A stretch of 32,867 nucleotides of DNA from Fibrobacter sp. UBA4309 (GCF_002395745.1 NZ_DGUN01000039.1:1-32867), one strand, 5' to 3'; positions 22,613 through 30,714 are shown, counted from the stretch's first letter. Program-made: numbers and translations. Notes: generated from the letters alone by a model not told the origin.

Positions 22613-25600
22613 TTACCTCGAAATTAAAAGTTTCTGTTTCTTTGTCCAAGTACTCTTCTTGAAATCGCCTGCCGCGGCGACGTTGTTGCGTACAACATAA
22701 TGATACAGGCCGTTGGCCAGTTTACGCCCGTGGTTGTCGCGGCCGTCCCAGTGCGTAACGCCAGAGACTGCGTTCTTGATGACCTTGACCAGACGGCCGT
22801 TCTGGTTGTAGATAAAGATATCCACCCGTGAATCACGGTCGACAGCCAGGTTCTTGAAATAGAACGTGGTCCCCTTCTTGCCCATCGGATTCGGAACGTT
22901 GAACACGTCGGCAAGGCCGTCTTTCAGTTCGCCCGTGATTTCCACGTACACCCTGCGCGTTCCCGTATTGCCAAGCACATCCATCGCCTGCACGCGGAAC
23001 TCGTATTCGCCTTCGGGGTACGCCTCGGAGGTAAACGTCTTGCGCAGCACCACGCGCCTGGAACTCTGTTCGATATACGGATACGGATGATACGGATCCT
23101 CGACGCCGGTCACCTCGAAAGAAATGCCTTCGTCGGCCTGTTCGCGGAAATCGAGAGCCGTAGAATCCTCGATGACCACCTGCAGGCAGGCGGGAGACTG
23201 CAATTTGACGTGCTGGCCTTCGGCAAAGGATGTCGCCTGGCCGCCAGAATAGCAGGACTGTATCTTGATAATCGGCGGGACAGAATCTTGCAGGGAATCC
23301 GCGTAGCTCGACATGCCCGAAATCATGATATTGGACTTGAGCAGGCGCGCGATATTGCGGTCTTTCGCGGAGTAGGCCCAGGCAGAAAATTCGGCGGCGG
23401 TATCGCCAAAGTTCAGCTTTCTCGGAGTCACGAATTCCGTCTCGAAACGGCCCCCGACCACCGGGATGTCTTCAGAATAGAGCAGGGCGCCTTCGTACAC
23501 GACTCCCACGGAGTCCTCGACACCGGAGGCCCTGTATATCGAGAGGCCGAGTTTCTTGTTCACGCGGCCTTCACGCAGCGATACGCTGATGGTGCCGTTG
23601 TTCATGTTCGACACCGTTCCCGAAATCTTCATCTTGTCGAGCGCCTTGAGCGAATCGATAGGGTTGTCGAGCGTCACCGTATTCTTGGCGATAGGCATCT
23701 TGATTACGGGTTCGCCGATGTACACGTAGCGTTCGTTATTGTAGCGTTCCTGCGAGTAATAACGTACAACGTTGTTCTTGAGCTTCTGGAAGGCTTCGCC
23801 GTACGTGATGCCGCTTTCGCTAAGCGCATTCGAGAGCAGCGTCTTGCCGAGAGTCCTGTTGTGCGGGCCCAGAGTCTCGCGGGTCGCGCCCACGGAGGCA
23901 ATGGAACCGGCGCGCGGGGCGACCAGGAATTCTTCGGAAAGCGAACGCCCTATGCCGTCGTCAAAGCGCGCCACCGTACAGGAGAAAGAATTCAAGATTG
24001 TGTAGCGGCCCCTGTTGTTGAGGCGCGGTATGTAACCGACCTTCAAGAGGCCTTCCGAGGCCCAGTCCGTCTTGGAGCCGTGCCCGTAATAAGACGTCAT
24101 CAGGATTCCCTGGTTCAGCAGGTTCAGCAGGTCGTTCGACGCCTCCTTTTTCTGGCCGGCGGCATCGTAGGTGTAGTCGATAAGGTAAATCTTCTTGATG
24201 TTCCAGCGGAAATTGAGCGTGGTAGAAAGCTTGTCGAGCGTTGTCGCGATTTCTTCGGCAAAGGTCGTGTGACCTGTGTTGTCCTTTGTCGTGCCGTTCA
24301 TCGCATCGTCGGCAGAGAGCAACATGTTGGAACGCCACGAGCCGTGATCGTACTTGCCCACCTGCTCGTAATCCCTGACCTTGCCGATGTAGGCGGAAAA
24401 TTCGGACGGAGTGTTCACGGGCAGGCGGCCCATGGCCACGTCGAGGTCGTAATTGCCGAAGCGAACGTTCTCGCCGGAATCGAGCACGGCAAAGAAATCC
24501 TCTACCACGGCGTCTTCGACTTCGTACGGCGGCATGTAGTTCGTAGCCGACACCACCACGTTCTTGTAGTCGTAATGGCCGGTACCCACCAGCAACACGA
24601 ACTTGAGCGACGGGCACACGGAATAGGCGTAAGAGATATAGTTGCGGATGGCCACCGGCGAGGCGCTGCCGCCCGTATAGTGGCGGTAGATATCGCTTGC
24701 CGCAACGACCGTGGTACGCACCGGGAACACGGTGGAATCGCTTGCGCGGAAATTGCCCAGCGACACGGACTGTGCCGCAAAAATGTCGGGAGTGATGATC
24801 AGGTATTCCGTTTCGGAATTTATCTTGGCGATGTTGCCCAGCATGCCCGAAGGCTTCGCGGCAATGCCCACGACCTTGGCGGGTTTCTTGAGACTCCTGG
24901 ACCTGTACGCCAGGTAACGCACGTCGTCTTCGGCAGAGACGCTGTCCTTGGCCACGCCGTTGGCGATTTTCAGCAGGCCGACCGGTTCCAGGTTCACGAA
25001 CTTCATCACGCGCGTGTCGGAGGCGGAACCCACGGGGATGTTGATGATTCCCGAGACCTTGCCGGGCAAGAGCCATTCCGAGGAATCGACAACCGGAGTC
25101 CACTGGTAAGCGAGCGAGTAGCCGTCGAAGCGGTCGTACTGGAAGTCGTTCGGCAACATCGTGAGTTCGAACCTGTTGCCCGATTTCTTCAGGCCGGGAT
25201 TGTCTATGCGGAATCCGCCCGTAGGCAACAGCGCCGTCGAGCGCCTCTCGAACTTCTGGCCGTTCACCTTGAACGTGAAATTCACGTTTTCCGTGCGCTC
25301 TATGAGCGGCTTGCCCGACAGTTCCAGGGACGGGACCTGGTCCGAAAGGCCGTCGGGCGACTTGCGGCCGTCTACGGCGGAGGCCCACACGGCGCGATGC
25401 GGGAAAAACGACACGGCGACATACTGCTTGCCGCCATCTACCATGCTTTCCAGGCTGTTCGTCTGGGGCATGTCCAAAATCATCTCGTCGACGACGGTGG
25501 TATCGAGTCTGTGGTGCCAGACCCAGAACCATTCCTTGCCCGTGGTGGACTCGTACTCCAGCGGCTTGCCGTAATAGGTATCGCGGAGGAACACGTCCTT

Positions 25601-26731
25601 TTCGGCGCGCACGTAGCGGAGCCAGTCGATGTTCTTGCCGGAGCCCGAGGGGGCTGCGGCGCCGGCGTCGAGACGCTTGCCGGTACCGGATTCACTCCAG
25701 CCGAGCGCAAAATGCTGGTAGTAGGAATAGGGAGAAACGGAATAGAAGTAGTCCATCTTGCCGTTCTCGAACGCGGGGTCTTCGCGGTCGCAGCGCTTCC
25801 AGAAACTGGTGCCGTAGCCGACGAACACAATCGTGTCGCCTTCGTCGAAGATTCCGTTGCCCTTGCCCGAAGAACCGCCGTGGTCGCGGACTTCTATCGG
25901 GATTTCAAAGAGGTGCGTGGGGGCGCGGAGGTCGGCCCCGGGGACTTGCGCGGCCAGCGTGTCGGGCGACGCGCCGTACATGCGGAGACGGTCGACACGG
26001 ATACCGTGGAGGTCGTCCTGGCGTCCCTGTTCCTGCATGGCGATGCGGAAGTCCGCGTAACTCACGGCGTAGAGGCCGTCTTCGGCAACAGTAGAGATGT
26101 TCTTGTCGCCGACCAGCACCTGCGCCAGGAAATGCACATCGGCAATCTCGGAGGCGGCGGCGCGGCGTAGCGCCTTGCGGCGCGGGGACTGCGCTACGCC
26201 GAAGCGGGCGGCGCCCTTGGGGTTCCGTACGCGCGAAACCGCCCGCGCGCCGGGGTTCACCCCGGTGCCCGCCGCCGGGAATCCGACGTCGAGCCTGAAA
26301 CTCTTCCTCAAGGCGAACGAGCCGCCATGCTTCACGAAAAGCGGGACCGCCACATCTACAATCCAGAGGCCGTCACGCTGGTACGGGGCGCTGACCGATG
26401 TACCGCCGAATTTTAGCCCGGCGCCTTTGCAGAAAGGCCTGTTGAGCGGCACGACCTGCTTGTCGGCCACCGAGACCGAGGGCTTCTCGTTGCCCGGAAC
26501 CGCGATATGGTAGATGCGCGAGGGCACGGCGTTGCCGGATTCGTACGAGGCGTCTTCGGGGACGAACGTGAAGCCTTCCACCACCTCGCCCAGGTCGTTC
26601 ACACAGGGGTGCACCGCGTCGTCGATCACCTCGTCGTTCAGCACGAACCGCGAACGCGTATCCTCGACAACCGAAGACGCGAAAGACGCCACCGCGAAAG
26701 CCACTAAAGCCAGAAAAAGTCTCTTGTACAT
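22613..26731 (-). CDS. Large C25 (gingipain/PorU-like) cysteine peptidase with FlgD-like C-terminal domain
   Basis: This 1,372-residue exported protein opens with a signal peptide (MYKRLFLALVAFAVASFASS) and a long N-terminal region (about 20-600) resembling the propeptide-like part of gingipain relatives. The C25 domain (about 660-1000) carries the catalytic pair His884 (YYGHGS) and Cys918 (NSFSCTVARF), 34 residues apart, close to the spacing in gingipains. The C-terminal about 100 residues form a FlgD-type Ig domain (VPNPMGKKGTTFYF, WDGRD..GRKLANGLYHY). PorU, the T9SS sortase that removes sorting domains and attaches cargo, belongs to this family and is the best guess, since T9SS-type cargo is encoded nearby. 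A secreted gingipain-like protease is the alternative. No PorV-like gene adjoins it. The ATG at 26731 is preferred over a GTG two codons earlier. Confidence 0.85.
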   Translation of the reverse strand: MYKRLFLALVAFAVASFASSVVEDTRSRFVLNDEVIDDAVHPCVNDLGEVVEGFTFVPEDASYESGNAVPSRIYHIAVPGNEKPSVSVADKQVVPLNRPFCKGAGLKFGGTSVSAPYQRDGLWIVDVAVPLFVKHGGSFALRKSFRLDVGFPAAGTGVNPGARAVSRVRNPKGAARFGVAQSPRRKALRRAAASEIADVHFLAQVLVGDKNISTVAEDGLYAVSYADFRIAMQEQGRQDDLHGIRVDRLRMYGASPDTLAAQVPGADLRAPTHLFEIPIEVRDHGGSSGKGNGIFDEGDTIVFVGYGTSFWKRCDREDPAFENGKMDYFYSVSPYSYYQHFALGWSESGTGKRLDAGAAAPSGSGKNIDWLRYVRAEKDVFLRDTYYGKPLEYESTTGKEWFWVWHHRLDTTVVDEMILDMPQTNSLESMVDGGKQYVAVSFFPHRAVWASAVDGRKSPDGLSDQVPSLELSGKPLIERTENVNFTFKVNGQKFERRSTALLPTGGFRIDNPGLKKSGNRFELTMLPNDFQYDRFDGYSLAYQWTPVVDSSEWLLPGKVSGIINIPVGSASDTRVMKFVNLEPVGLLKIANGVAKDSVSAEDDVRYLAYRSRSLKKPAKVVGIAAKPSGMLGNIAKINSETEYLIITPDIFAAQSVSLGNFRASDSTVFPVRTTVVAASDIYRHYTGGSASPVAIRNYISYAYSVCPSLKFVLLVGTGHYDYKNVVVSATNYMPPYEVEDAVVEDFFAVLDSGENVRFGNYDLDVAMGRLPVNTPSEFSAYIGKVRDYEQVGKYDHGSWRSNMLLSADDAMNGTTKDNTGHTTFAEEIATTLDKLSTTLNFRWNIKKIYLIDYTYDAAGQKKEASNDLLNLLNQGILMTSYYGHGSKTDWASEGLLKVGYIPRLNNRGRYTILNSFSCTVARFDDGIGRSLSEEFLVAPRAGSIASVGATRETLGPHNRTLGKTLLSNALSESGITYGEAFQKLKNNVVRYYSQERYNNERYVYIGEPVIKMPIAKNTVTLDNPIDSLKALDKMKISGTVSNMNNGTISVSLREGRVNKKLGLSIYRASGVEDSVGVVYEGALLYSEDIPVVGGRFETEFVTPRKLNFGDTAAEFSAWAYSAKDRNIARLLKSNIMISGMSSYADSLQDSVPPIIKIQSCYSGGQATSFAEGQHVKLQSPACLQVVIEDSTALDFREQADEGISFEVTGVEDPYHPYPYIEQSSRRVVLRKTFTSEAYPEGEYEFRVQAMDVLGNTGTRRVYVEITGELKDGLADVFNVPNPMGKKGTTFYFKNLAVDRDSRVDIFIYNQNGRLVKVIKNAVSGVTHWDGRDNHGRKLANGLYHYVVRNNVAAAGDFKKSTWTKKQKLLISR

Positions 26732-26758
26732 CAACACGTTCTTAAACTACAAAATTGA

Positions 26759-27613
26759 TTATGGGTTGGTAACAGTCATCTCGTAGAATCCGTTACCGCT
26801 GGTGCGCATTTCCACGATTTCGCCCCCTGCGGCCTTTTTCTTGAAAAGCGTGAACATTTCGGGTTTCACGCCCTTCATCAAGATAGCCTCCAGTTCTTTT
26901 TCGCTAATAAACGCCCCGGCGTTCCATTCGGGCATGTACCAGTGCCACGGCTGCCAGTTGAACATGCCGCGGGTGGACTGCACAAAGGCGCGCAGCATCA
27001 GGGAATACTCGTAACGCAAGAAGTCCATGTAGTCGCGCAGTTCCGCATGCTTCTCGACGAAGGTCTTCTTGGAATAGTCGCTGTCGAAACGCAGCGGCGT
27101 GTTGTCGGGCTTGCTGTAGGTAAAGCGCACCCGCTTGTCGTTGGCCGTTATCTTGAGGTCGGGCTTGTCCAGGTGCACGAACTCCCCCGGAGCCACCTGC
27201 CTGTAGTCGCGGAACACGACCGACGGGGTGAGCACGCGGTTCATGGAAAGCTTCTCGGGCTTCGCGTCGAAGGCGGCCACCTCGTAAAAGAGCAGTACCT
27301 CGCCCTTGCCCTTGGGTACGAGCACGGCGAGAAGCGGCTTGGAACGTTCCGACAGCACCCAGACCATCTCGGGCTTGTCCTTCTGCTTCAGGAGCGGGTC
27401 GAGCGCGAGCATCACCGAGGGGTCCTTCACGCCGTTCACGTCCCACTCCATCCACGTGCCGGTCCCGCCCACGGAATCGAGCACCGCGAAAAGGCGGTCG
27501 CCGCTGAAAGCTTCCTTCGAGCTCACCGCGCCGTAAATCTTGGCAGCGGGCTTCGCAGCGACCACACATACGGCGAAGGTGAGCAAGACAAGGCTAAAAA
27601 CAAGGCGTCTCAT
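26759..27613 (-). CDS. Exported protein of unknown function in the peptidase operon
   Basis: This 284-residue protein has a signal peptide (MRRLVFSLVLLTFAVCVVAA) and a mixed alpha/beta body with no motif I recognise. A tryptophan-rich patch (FNWQPWHWYMPEWNAGAF, about residues 214-231) is striking. It lacks a lipobox, so it is probably periplasmic or outer-membrane associated. The gene starts six bases after the stop of the upstream lipoprotein gene, with an AGGTG ribosome site, and is followed after 27 bases by the C25 peptidase gene. I chose the ATG at 27613; a GTG two codons earlier abuts the previous stop. A role together with the peptidase is suggested by the operon only. Confidence 0.75.
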   Translation of the reverse strand: MRRLVFSLVLLTFAVCVVAAKPAAKIYGAVSSKEAFSGDRLFAVLDSVGGTGTWMEWDVNGVKDPSVMLALDPLLKQKDKPEMVWVLSERSKPLLAVLVPKGKGEVLLFYEVAAFDAKPEKLSMNRVLTPSVVFRDYRQVAPGEFVHLDKPDLKITANDKRVRFTYSKPDNTPLRFDSDYSKKTFVEKHAELRDYMDFLRYEYSLMLRAFVQSTRGMFNWQPWHWYMPEWNAGAFISEKELEAILMKGVKPEMFTLFKKKAAGGEIVEMRTSGNGFYEMTVTNP

Positions 27614-27619
27614 CTTCAC

Positions 27620-28330
27620 CTAGAATCCGATGGGTTCCAGAAGGCTTTCGTCGAGGCGGGAATACGTCATGTGGTATTCCTTCTCTATCCAGTAGAGCGC
27701 GAGCTTGCGGCCCGTCCAGTTTTTCTTGACCGCGATGGACTCGATTCCCTTGGTAATCAGCGGGATGGTGCCCGGGAGGTCCAGCTTCCAGGTTTGGTCA
27801 TCCCATTCGAAAAGCATGATAGGCACTTCGGGGCTCTTGGCAAGGCCGATGCTGCCGCGGTCGTTCTTGACCTTCATGGGGCCGAGCTTGAGGCGGGTAA
27901 AGCGGTCGAGCATGCCGCTCTTGCTCAGGAGCATGTAGAGCATGCGGTCTTCTTCGGTTTCCCAGAGGTGCTCGCGTTCGTAAAGGCGGTACATGAGAAT
28001 CACGTAGGCTTCGTAGAACTGGCAGGTATCCAGGTCTTCGGGCTTGTAGACGCGGGCATGGTTCTCGAGCGTGTCGAGCCAGTATTCCGAGGAGTCCGTC
28101 AAGAAATCGTACAGGGTCTCGGCACTGGCGCCTTCGCGAACCGACGCCAGGAAGTTGTGGAACATGAGTTCCAGCGCCGACTGCTTGTCCATGGCGCGTT
28201 CCTGGACCTTGGCGTTCTTCTCCTGGGCCGTCTCGGGGGCCTTCGTGTCGGCGGAACCGGCGCAAGCCGCAAAAACAACCGCCAACAGCAACAGGGGCAA
28301 CAAAAGAAATTTATTTTTCAAGTCATGCAT
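27620..28330 (-). CDS. Predicted lipoprotein of unknown function, first gene of the peptidase operon
   Basis: This 236-residue protein begins with a lipoprotein signal (MHDLKNKFLLLPLLLLAVVFAAC) whose acylated cysteine is residue 23; the lipobox is F-A-A-C, slightly off consensus. After a charged linker the protein is helical with a beta-rich end; no catalytic motif is seen. The ATG at 28330 fits the signal peptide; the open frame continues 30 residues upstream without similarity to an exported protein. Its 5' end overlaps by six bases the start of the divergent release-factor-like gene. It is probably an envelope lipoprotein that accompanies the C25 peptidase, but its function is unknown. Confidence 0.75.
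   Translation of the reverse strand: MHDLKNKFLLLPLLLLAVVFAACAGSADTKAPETAQEKNAKVQERAMDKQSALELMFHNFLASVREGASAETLYDFLTDSSEYWLDTLENHARVYKPEDLDTCQFYEAYVILMYRLYEREHLWETEEDRMLYMLLSKSGMLDRFTRLKLGPMKVKNDRGSIGLAKSPEVPIMLFEWDDQTWKLDLPGTIPLITKGIESIAVKKNWTGRKLALYWIEKEYHMTYSRLDESLLEPIGF
28312..28318 (+). promoter_or_regulatory. Putative -10 element of the release-factor-like gene
   Basis: TATTTTT ends six bases before the ATG at 28325, matching the leaderless spacing seen at 2480 and 16325. It lies within the 5' end of the divergent lipoprotein gene. Confidence 0.35.
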
Positions 28331-28816
28331 CGCGATACCTATCTTAGAATGAGTCTGGATGAACTGCTCTCCGCCTGTACCCAGAAGGGGTTCCAGGGAA
28401 GCGGTCCCGGCGGCCAGCACCGCAACAAGACCAATACCGGAGTATGGCTCACCCTACGCGAATACAATTTAGAAATCAAATCGTGCGAAGCGAGAAGCGC
28501 CAAAGAAAATAGGACCCATGCGCTGCACCGCATGCAGATGGCGCTTGCGCTAAACGTCCGCGAGACCCCTCCCGAAAAAGAAATTCCCTTCCCCGGCAGC
28601 AACGGGCATATCCAAACGGGAAACGCGCTGTTCCCGCTGTTCGTGGCACACGTATTCGACATCATGGCGGCCAAGAACGGCGACACCAAGGCCGCGGCGC
28701 AAGCGTTCGGCATCAGCCCGAGCGCCCTCGTCAAGATTCTGCGGCAAGACAAGGCGTGCGCCGAAAAGCTCCAGGGGCAACGCGTCGCCGGCGGCAAGTC
28801 CCGACTCAAGCTTTAG
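28325..28816 (+). CDS. Small GGQ-domain release-factor-like protein with helix-turn-helix tail
   Basis: This 163-residue protein carries the class I release factor catalytic motif in GSGPGGQHRNKTNTGVWL, so it could hydrolyse peptidyl-tRNA on ribosomes. The RS...N...ALHRM segment of RF-1 domain proteins follows. It lacks the codon-recognition domains of RF1/RF2, like rescue factors ArfB/YaeJ, but does not have ArfB's lysine/arginine-rich mRNA-channel tail. Instead residues about 110-145 (GDTKAAAQAFGISPSALVKILRQ) look like a helix-turn-helix, as in a group of release-factor-like proteins I recall from Planctomycetes. Ribosome rescue is the likely role, by inference. Start at 28325 (leaderless spacing) or 28349. 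The stop codon lies inside a 25-base tandem duplication. Confidence 0.82.
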   Translation: MHRDTYLRMSLDELLSACTQKGFQGSGPGGQHRNKTNTGVWLTLREYNLEIKSCEARSAKENRTHALHRMQMALALNVRETPPEKEIPFPGSNGHIQTGNALFPLFVAHVFDIMAAKNGDTKAAAQAFGISPSALVKILRQDKACAEKLQGQRVAGGKSRLKL

Positions 28817-28865
28817 TTTAAAGTCCCGACTCAGGCTTTAGTCCCGACTAAAGCATTAATTTTTT
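28796..28865 (+). terminator. Tandem duplication and terminator at the end of the release-factor-like gene
   Basis: A 25-base segment containing the gene's last codons and stop is repeated imperfectly (28796-28820 and 28821-28845). A 9-bp inverted repeat, GCTTTAGTC (28835-28843) and GACTAAAGC (28846-28854), is formed partly by the second copy and is followed by a T-run at 28860-28865. It therefore probably terminates transcription. Confidence 0.7.
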
Positions 28866-28871
28866 AGTTCA

Positions 28872-28934
28872 AAAACGGAACAAATCCGGGCAAAAATCCG
28901 TTTTATAGGTAAGGACACCCTAATCCACAGGAGG
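28872..28934 (+). promoter_or_regulatory. Promoter region of the lamin-tail lipoprotein gene with inverted repeat and strong ribosome site
   Basis: An 8-bp inverted repeat (AAAACGGA at 28872-28879, TCCGTTTT at 28897-28904, 17-base spacer) abuts a TTATAGG -10-like sequence. AGGAGG (28929-28934) five bases before the ATG is one of the best ribosome sites in the window. The repeat may be an operator; no regulator is known. Confidence 0.45.
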
Positions 28935-28939
28935 TATAC

Positions 28940-30175
28940 ATGCGTCCTTCCCTAAAAACGTGCGCCCTAGCCGGCGCGGTTCTTTCCGTATGCGCCTTTT
29001 TTGCGACAGGCTGCAGCGAGAGCGAAAGCTCGTCGGCCCGGCCCGCAATCCAGGCTACCGCATCGGTCACCATGAAGCTCGACTACATCAGGGCACCGCT
29101 TTCGGACAGCCTGGTGCTGGACTGCTACGGCGCCGACACGCTCCACTACAGCATCGACCCGGAATCGCCCTACATAGAACTCGACCTCTTCCCGAGCGAA
29201 AAATGGAAATTCGAGGCCAGGCTCTATGCCAACGGGGCACTGATGCAGCAGGGCGAAGTCACCGCCAGGCTCGAGGCCGGCACCGCCATCGACATCGCGA
29301 TACAGATGCACGCCATCGTCGGGTTCGTCTACGTGGAAATCCCGCTCGGGCTAAGGAACCCGGCAGGAATCGCTAGCGGTTCCATGACGCTGGAAGGCGG
29401 CGGCGCGAGCTACACCTACCCCATGCAGGTCGCCGGTTCCACCGCGGTATTCAAGAGCGAAATGCTCCCGCTCGGCTACGACTACGGGCTCACCATCACC
29501 ATGCGCGACTCCACGGGCACCGACATCTACCGCGTCAGCGAGACTTTCCGGCTCGACGAATCGAGCCCCGTCCCCGAATTACAGATAAAGTCACTCCGCG
29601 CCGACGTGCATTTCGACATCAAGTTCTCGGCCGACGTGAACATGAACATCAGCACGGCGCTCCCCGCCAAGCGCACCGCCCCCAGGCCGGGCGACCTGCT
29701 CATCACGGAATTCATGACGTCTCCCCTGCGTTCCGATTCCACGCAGTACGAGTTCATCGAACTCTACAACGGCACGCTCGATACGCTGCTGCTCGCGGGC
29801 TGCACGCTCGGCGCCACCTCGCAGGAATCCAAAGGCTGGCCCATCACGCTCGAATACATAGCCCCGGGCAAGTCCGCCGTATTCGGAGATTCATCGGCCA
29901 ATACGCCGCAAAAGTACCGCAACACCGCCACCTGGGGCGACCTCACCAATACCAAGGGGAGCATCGTGCTCGCCTGTGGCGGGAATCCTATAGACTCGCT
30001 GTTCTATTCCGCCACGCAAGACACCGTGCTGAACAACCTTGTGCCCAACAGTTCCGCCACCACCAAGAACCCGCTCAGCACGCACCTGGGCATAGACCGC
30101 TGGGATTCCCGCGAAAATTCCGACAGCTGGTGCATAGGCGGCCCGACCCCCGGCGTTGTCGAGACATGCGGCTAA
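28940..30175 (+). CDS. Lipoprotein with C-terminal lamin-tail-like domain
   Basis: This 411-residue protein has a lipoprotein signal ending in FATGC (acylated Cys25), followed by a serine-rich linker. Residues about 35-240 are beta-rich and repetitive in style, probably two Ig-like modules of unknown role. Residues about 250-370 resemble a lamin tail domain (LTD): GDLLITEFMTSPLRSDSTQYEFIELYN, then a run of strands ending in GSIVLACGG. In bacteria such domains occur in surface and secreted proteins, often next to nucleases or polymer-binding modules, and are thought to bind partners. A cysteine near each end of the last segment (WCIGG, ETCG) could pair. The protein is predicted to sit at the outer membrane. 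It is monocistronic, closed by a hairpin terminator. Confidence 0.8.
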   Translation: MRPSLKTCALAGAVLSVCAFFATGCSESESSSARPAIQATASVTMKLDYIRAPLSDSLVLDCYGADTLHYSIDPESPYIELDLFPSEKWKFEARLYANGALMQQGEVTARLEAGTAIDIAIQMHAIVGFVYVEIPLGLRNPAGIASGSMTLEGGGASYTYPMQVAGSTAVFKSEMLPLGYDYGLTITMRDSTGTDIYRVSETFRLDESSPVPELQIKSLRADVHFDIKFSADVNMNISTALPAKRTAPRPGDLLITEFMTSPLRSDSTQYEFIELYNGTLDTLLLAGCTLGATSQESKGWPITLEYIAPGKSAVFGDSSANTPQKYRNTATWGDLTNTKGSIVLACGGNPIDSLFYSATQDTVLNNLVPNSSATTKNPLSTHLGIDRWDSRENSDSWCIGGPTPGVVETCG

Positions 30176-30189
30176 CCCGCACATAAGAC

Positions 30190-30220
30190 AAAACCCCGCC
30201 GCGAGGCAGGGTTTTCATTT
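30190..30220. terminator. Bidirectional terminator between the lipoprotein and receiver genes
   Basis: An 11-position stem with one mismatch (30190-30200 with 30205-30215, loop GCGA) is flanked by A4 and T4 and followed by CATTTTTG. It suits the plus-strand lipoprotein gene and the convergent minus-strand gene. Confidence 0.8.
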
Positions 30221-30246
30221 TTGCGCTTTTTTGCGGACTTAAAAAA

Positions 30247-30705
30247 TTATCCGTGCAGCTGCGTGTTCGGGCGTTCCATGTCGAACAGGCGGCGCAACAG
30301 TTCCGTCTTGGCGGGGTCGCGTTCGTCCGGCAGGGTAAGCGGGCCCATGTTGATGGCCACCAGGATAGAGCCCGGATAGTTGTTCACGCTCTTGATGAAG
30401 TCGCTGCTCGAGACACCTTCGGTGTAGAAGTCCACGACAAACGTGTCCCAGTCCTCGTTCTCTATCTGCTCCAGGGCCTCTTCTTCAGTCTTCACGGCCT
30501 TGATGGTTGCGCCGACAAGCAAATCCGAGAGGACCTCGAGGCAGGCGTTGCGGTGGACGTCGTCGTCTTCCCAAATCAAGACGCGTCTTTCGCTGTAATC
30601 ACGGACCTCGGGCTGTTCGCTTTCGGCAAGTTCTTCGTCGTCGAAAAACGCCTTGGCGGACTCGTCCATTTCTTCATCTTCAAATTCGTCGATTTCTTTT
30701 GCCAT
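30247..30705 (-). CDS. Degenerate receiver-domain protein with acidic N-terminus
   Basis: This 152-residue protein starts with about 35 residues dominated by Glu and Asp, then a response-regulator receiver-like fold. The first strand ends in an acidic cluster (VLIWEDDDVH, residues 42-51), and an aspartate at the phosphorylation position follows strand 3 (TFVVDFYTEG, Asp92). The switch Thr/Ser after strand 4 is missing (SILVAINMG) and no KP motif is seen near strand 5, so phosphorelay signalling is doubtful. There is no output domain. The ATG at 30705 is chosen because a TATATTT -10-like element lies nine bases before it; an upstream start would add 21 basic residues. It is divergent from typA and may be a protein-binding pseudo-receiver. 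Confidence 0.7.
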   Translation of the reverse strand: MAKEIDEFEDEEMDESAKAFFDDEELAESEQPEVRDYSERRVLIWEDDDVHRNACLEVLSDLLVGATIKAVKTEEEALEQIENEDWDTFVVDFYTEGVSSSDFIKSVNNYPGSILVAINMGPLTLPDERDPAKTELLRRLFDMERPNTQLHG

Positions 30706-30714
30706 AACGTCTTT

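Noticed and set aside
23087..26170. A 1,027-codon open frame opposite the C25 peptidase gene.
   Set aside because: It has no recognisable domain or ribosome site and a composition typical of antisense shadows; the opposite strand encodes clear catalytic motifs.
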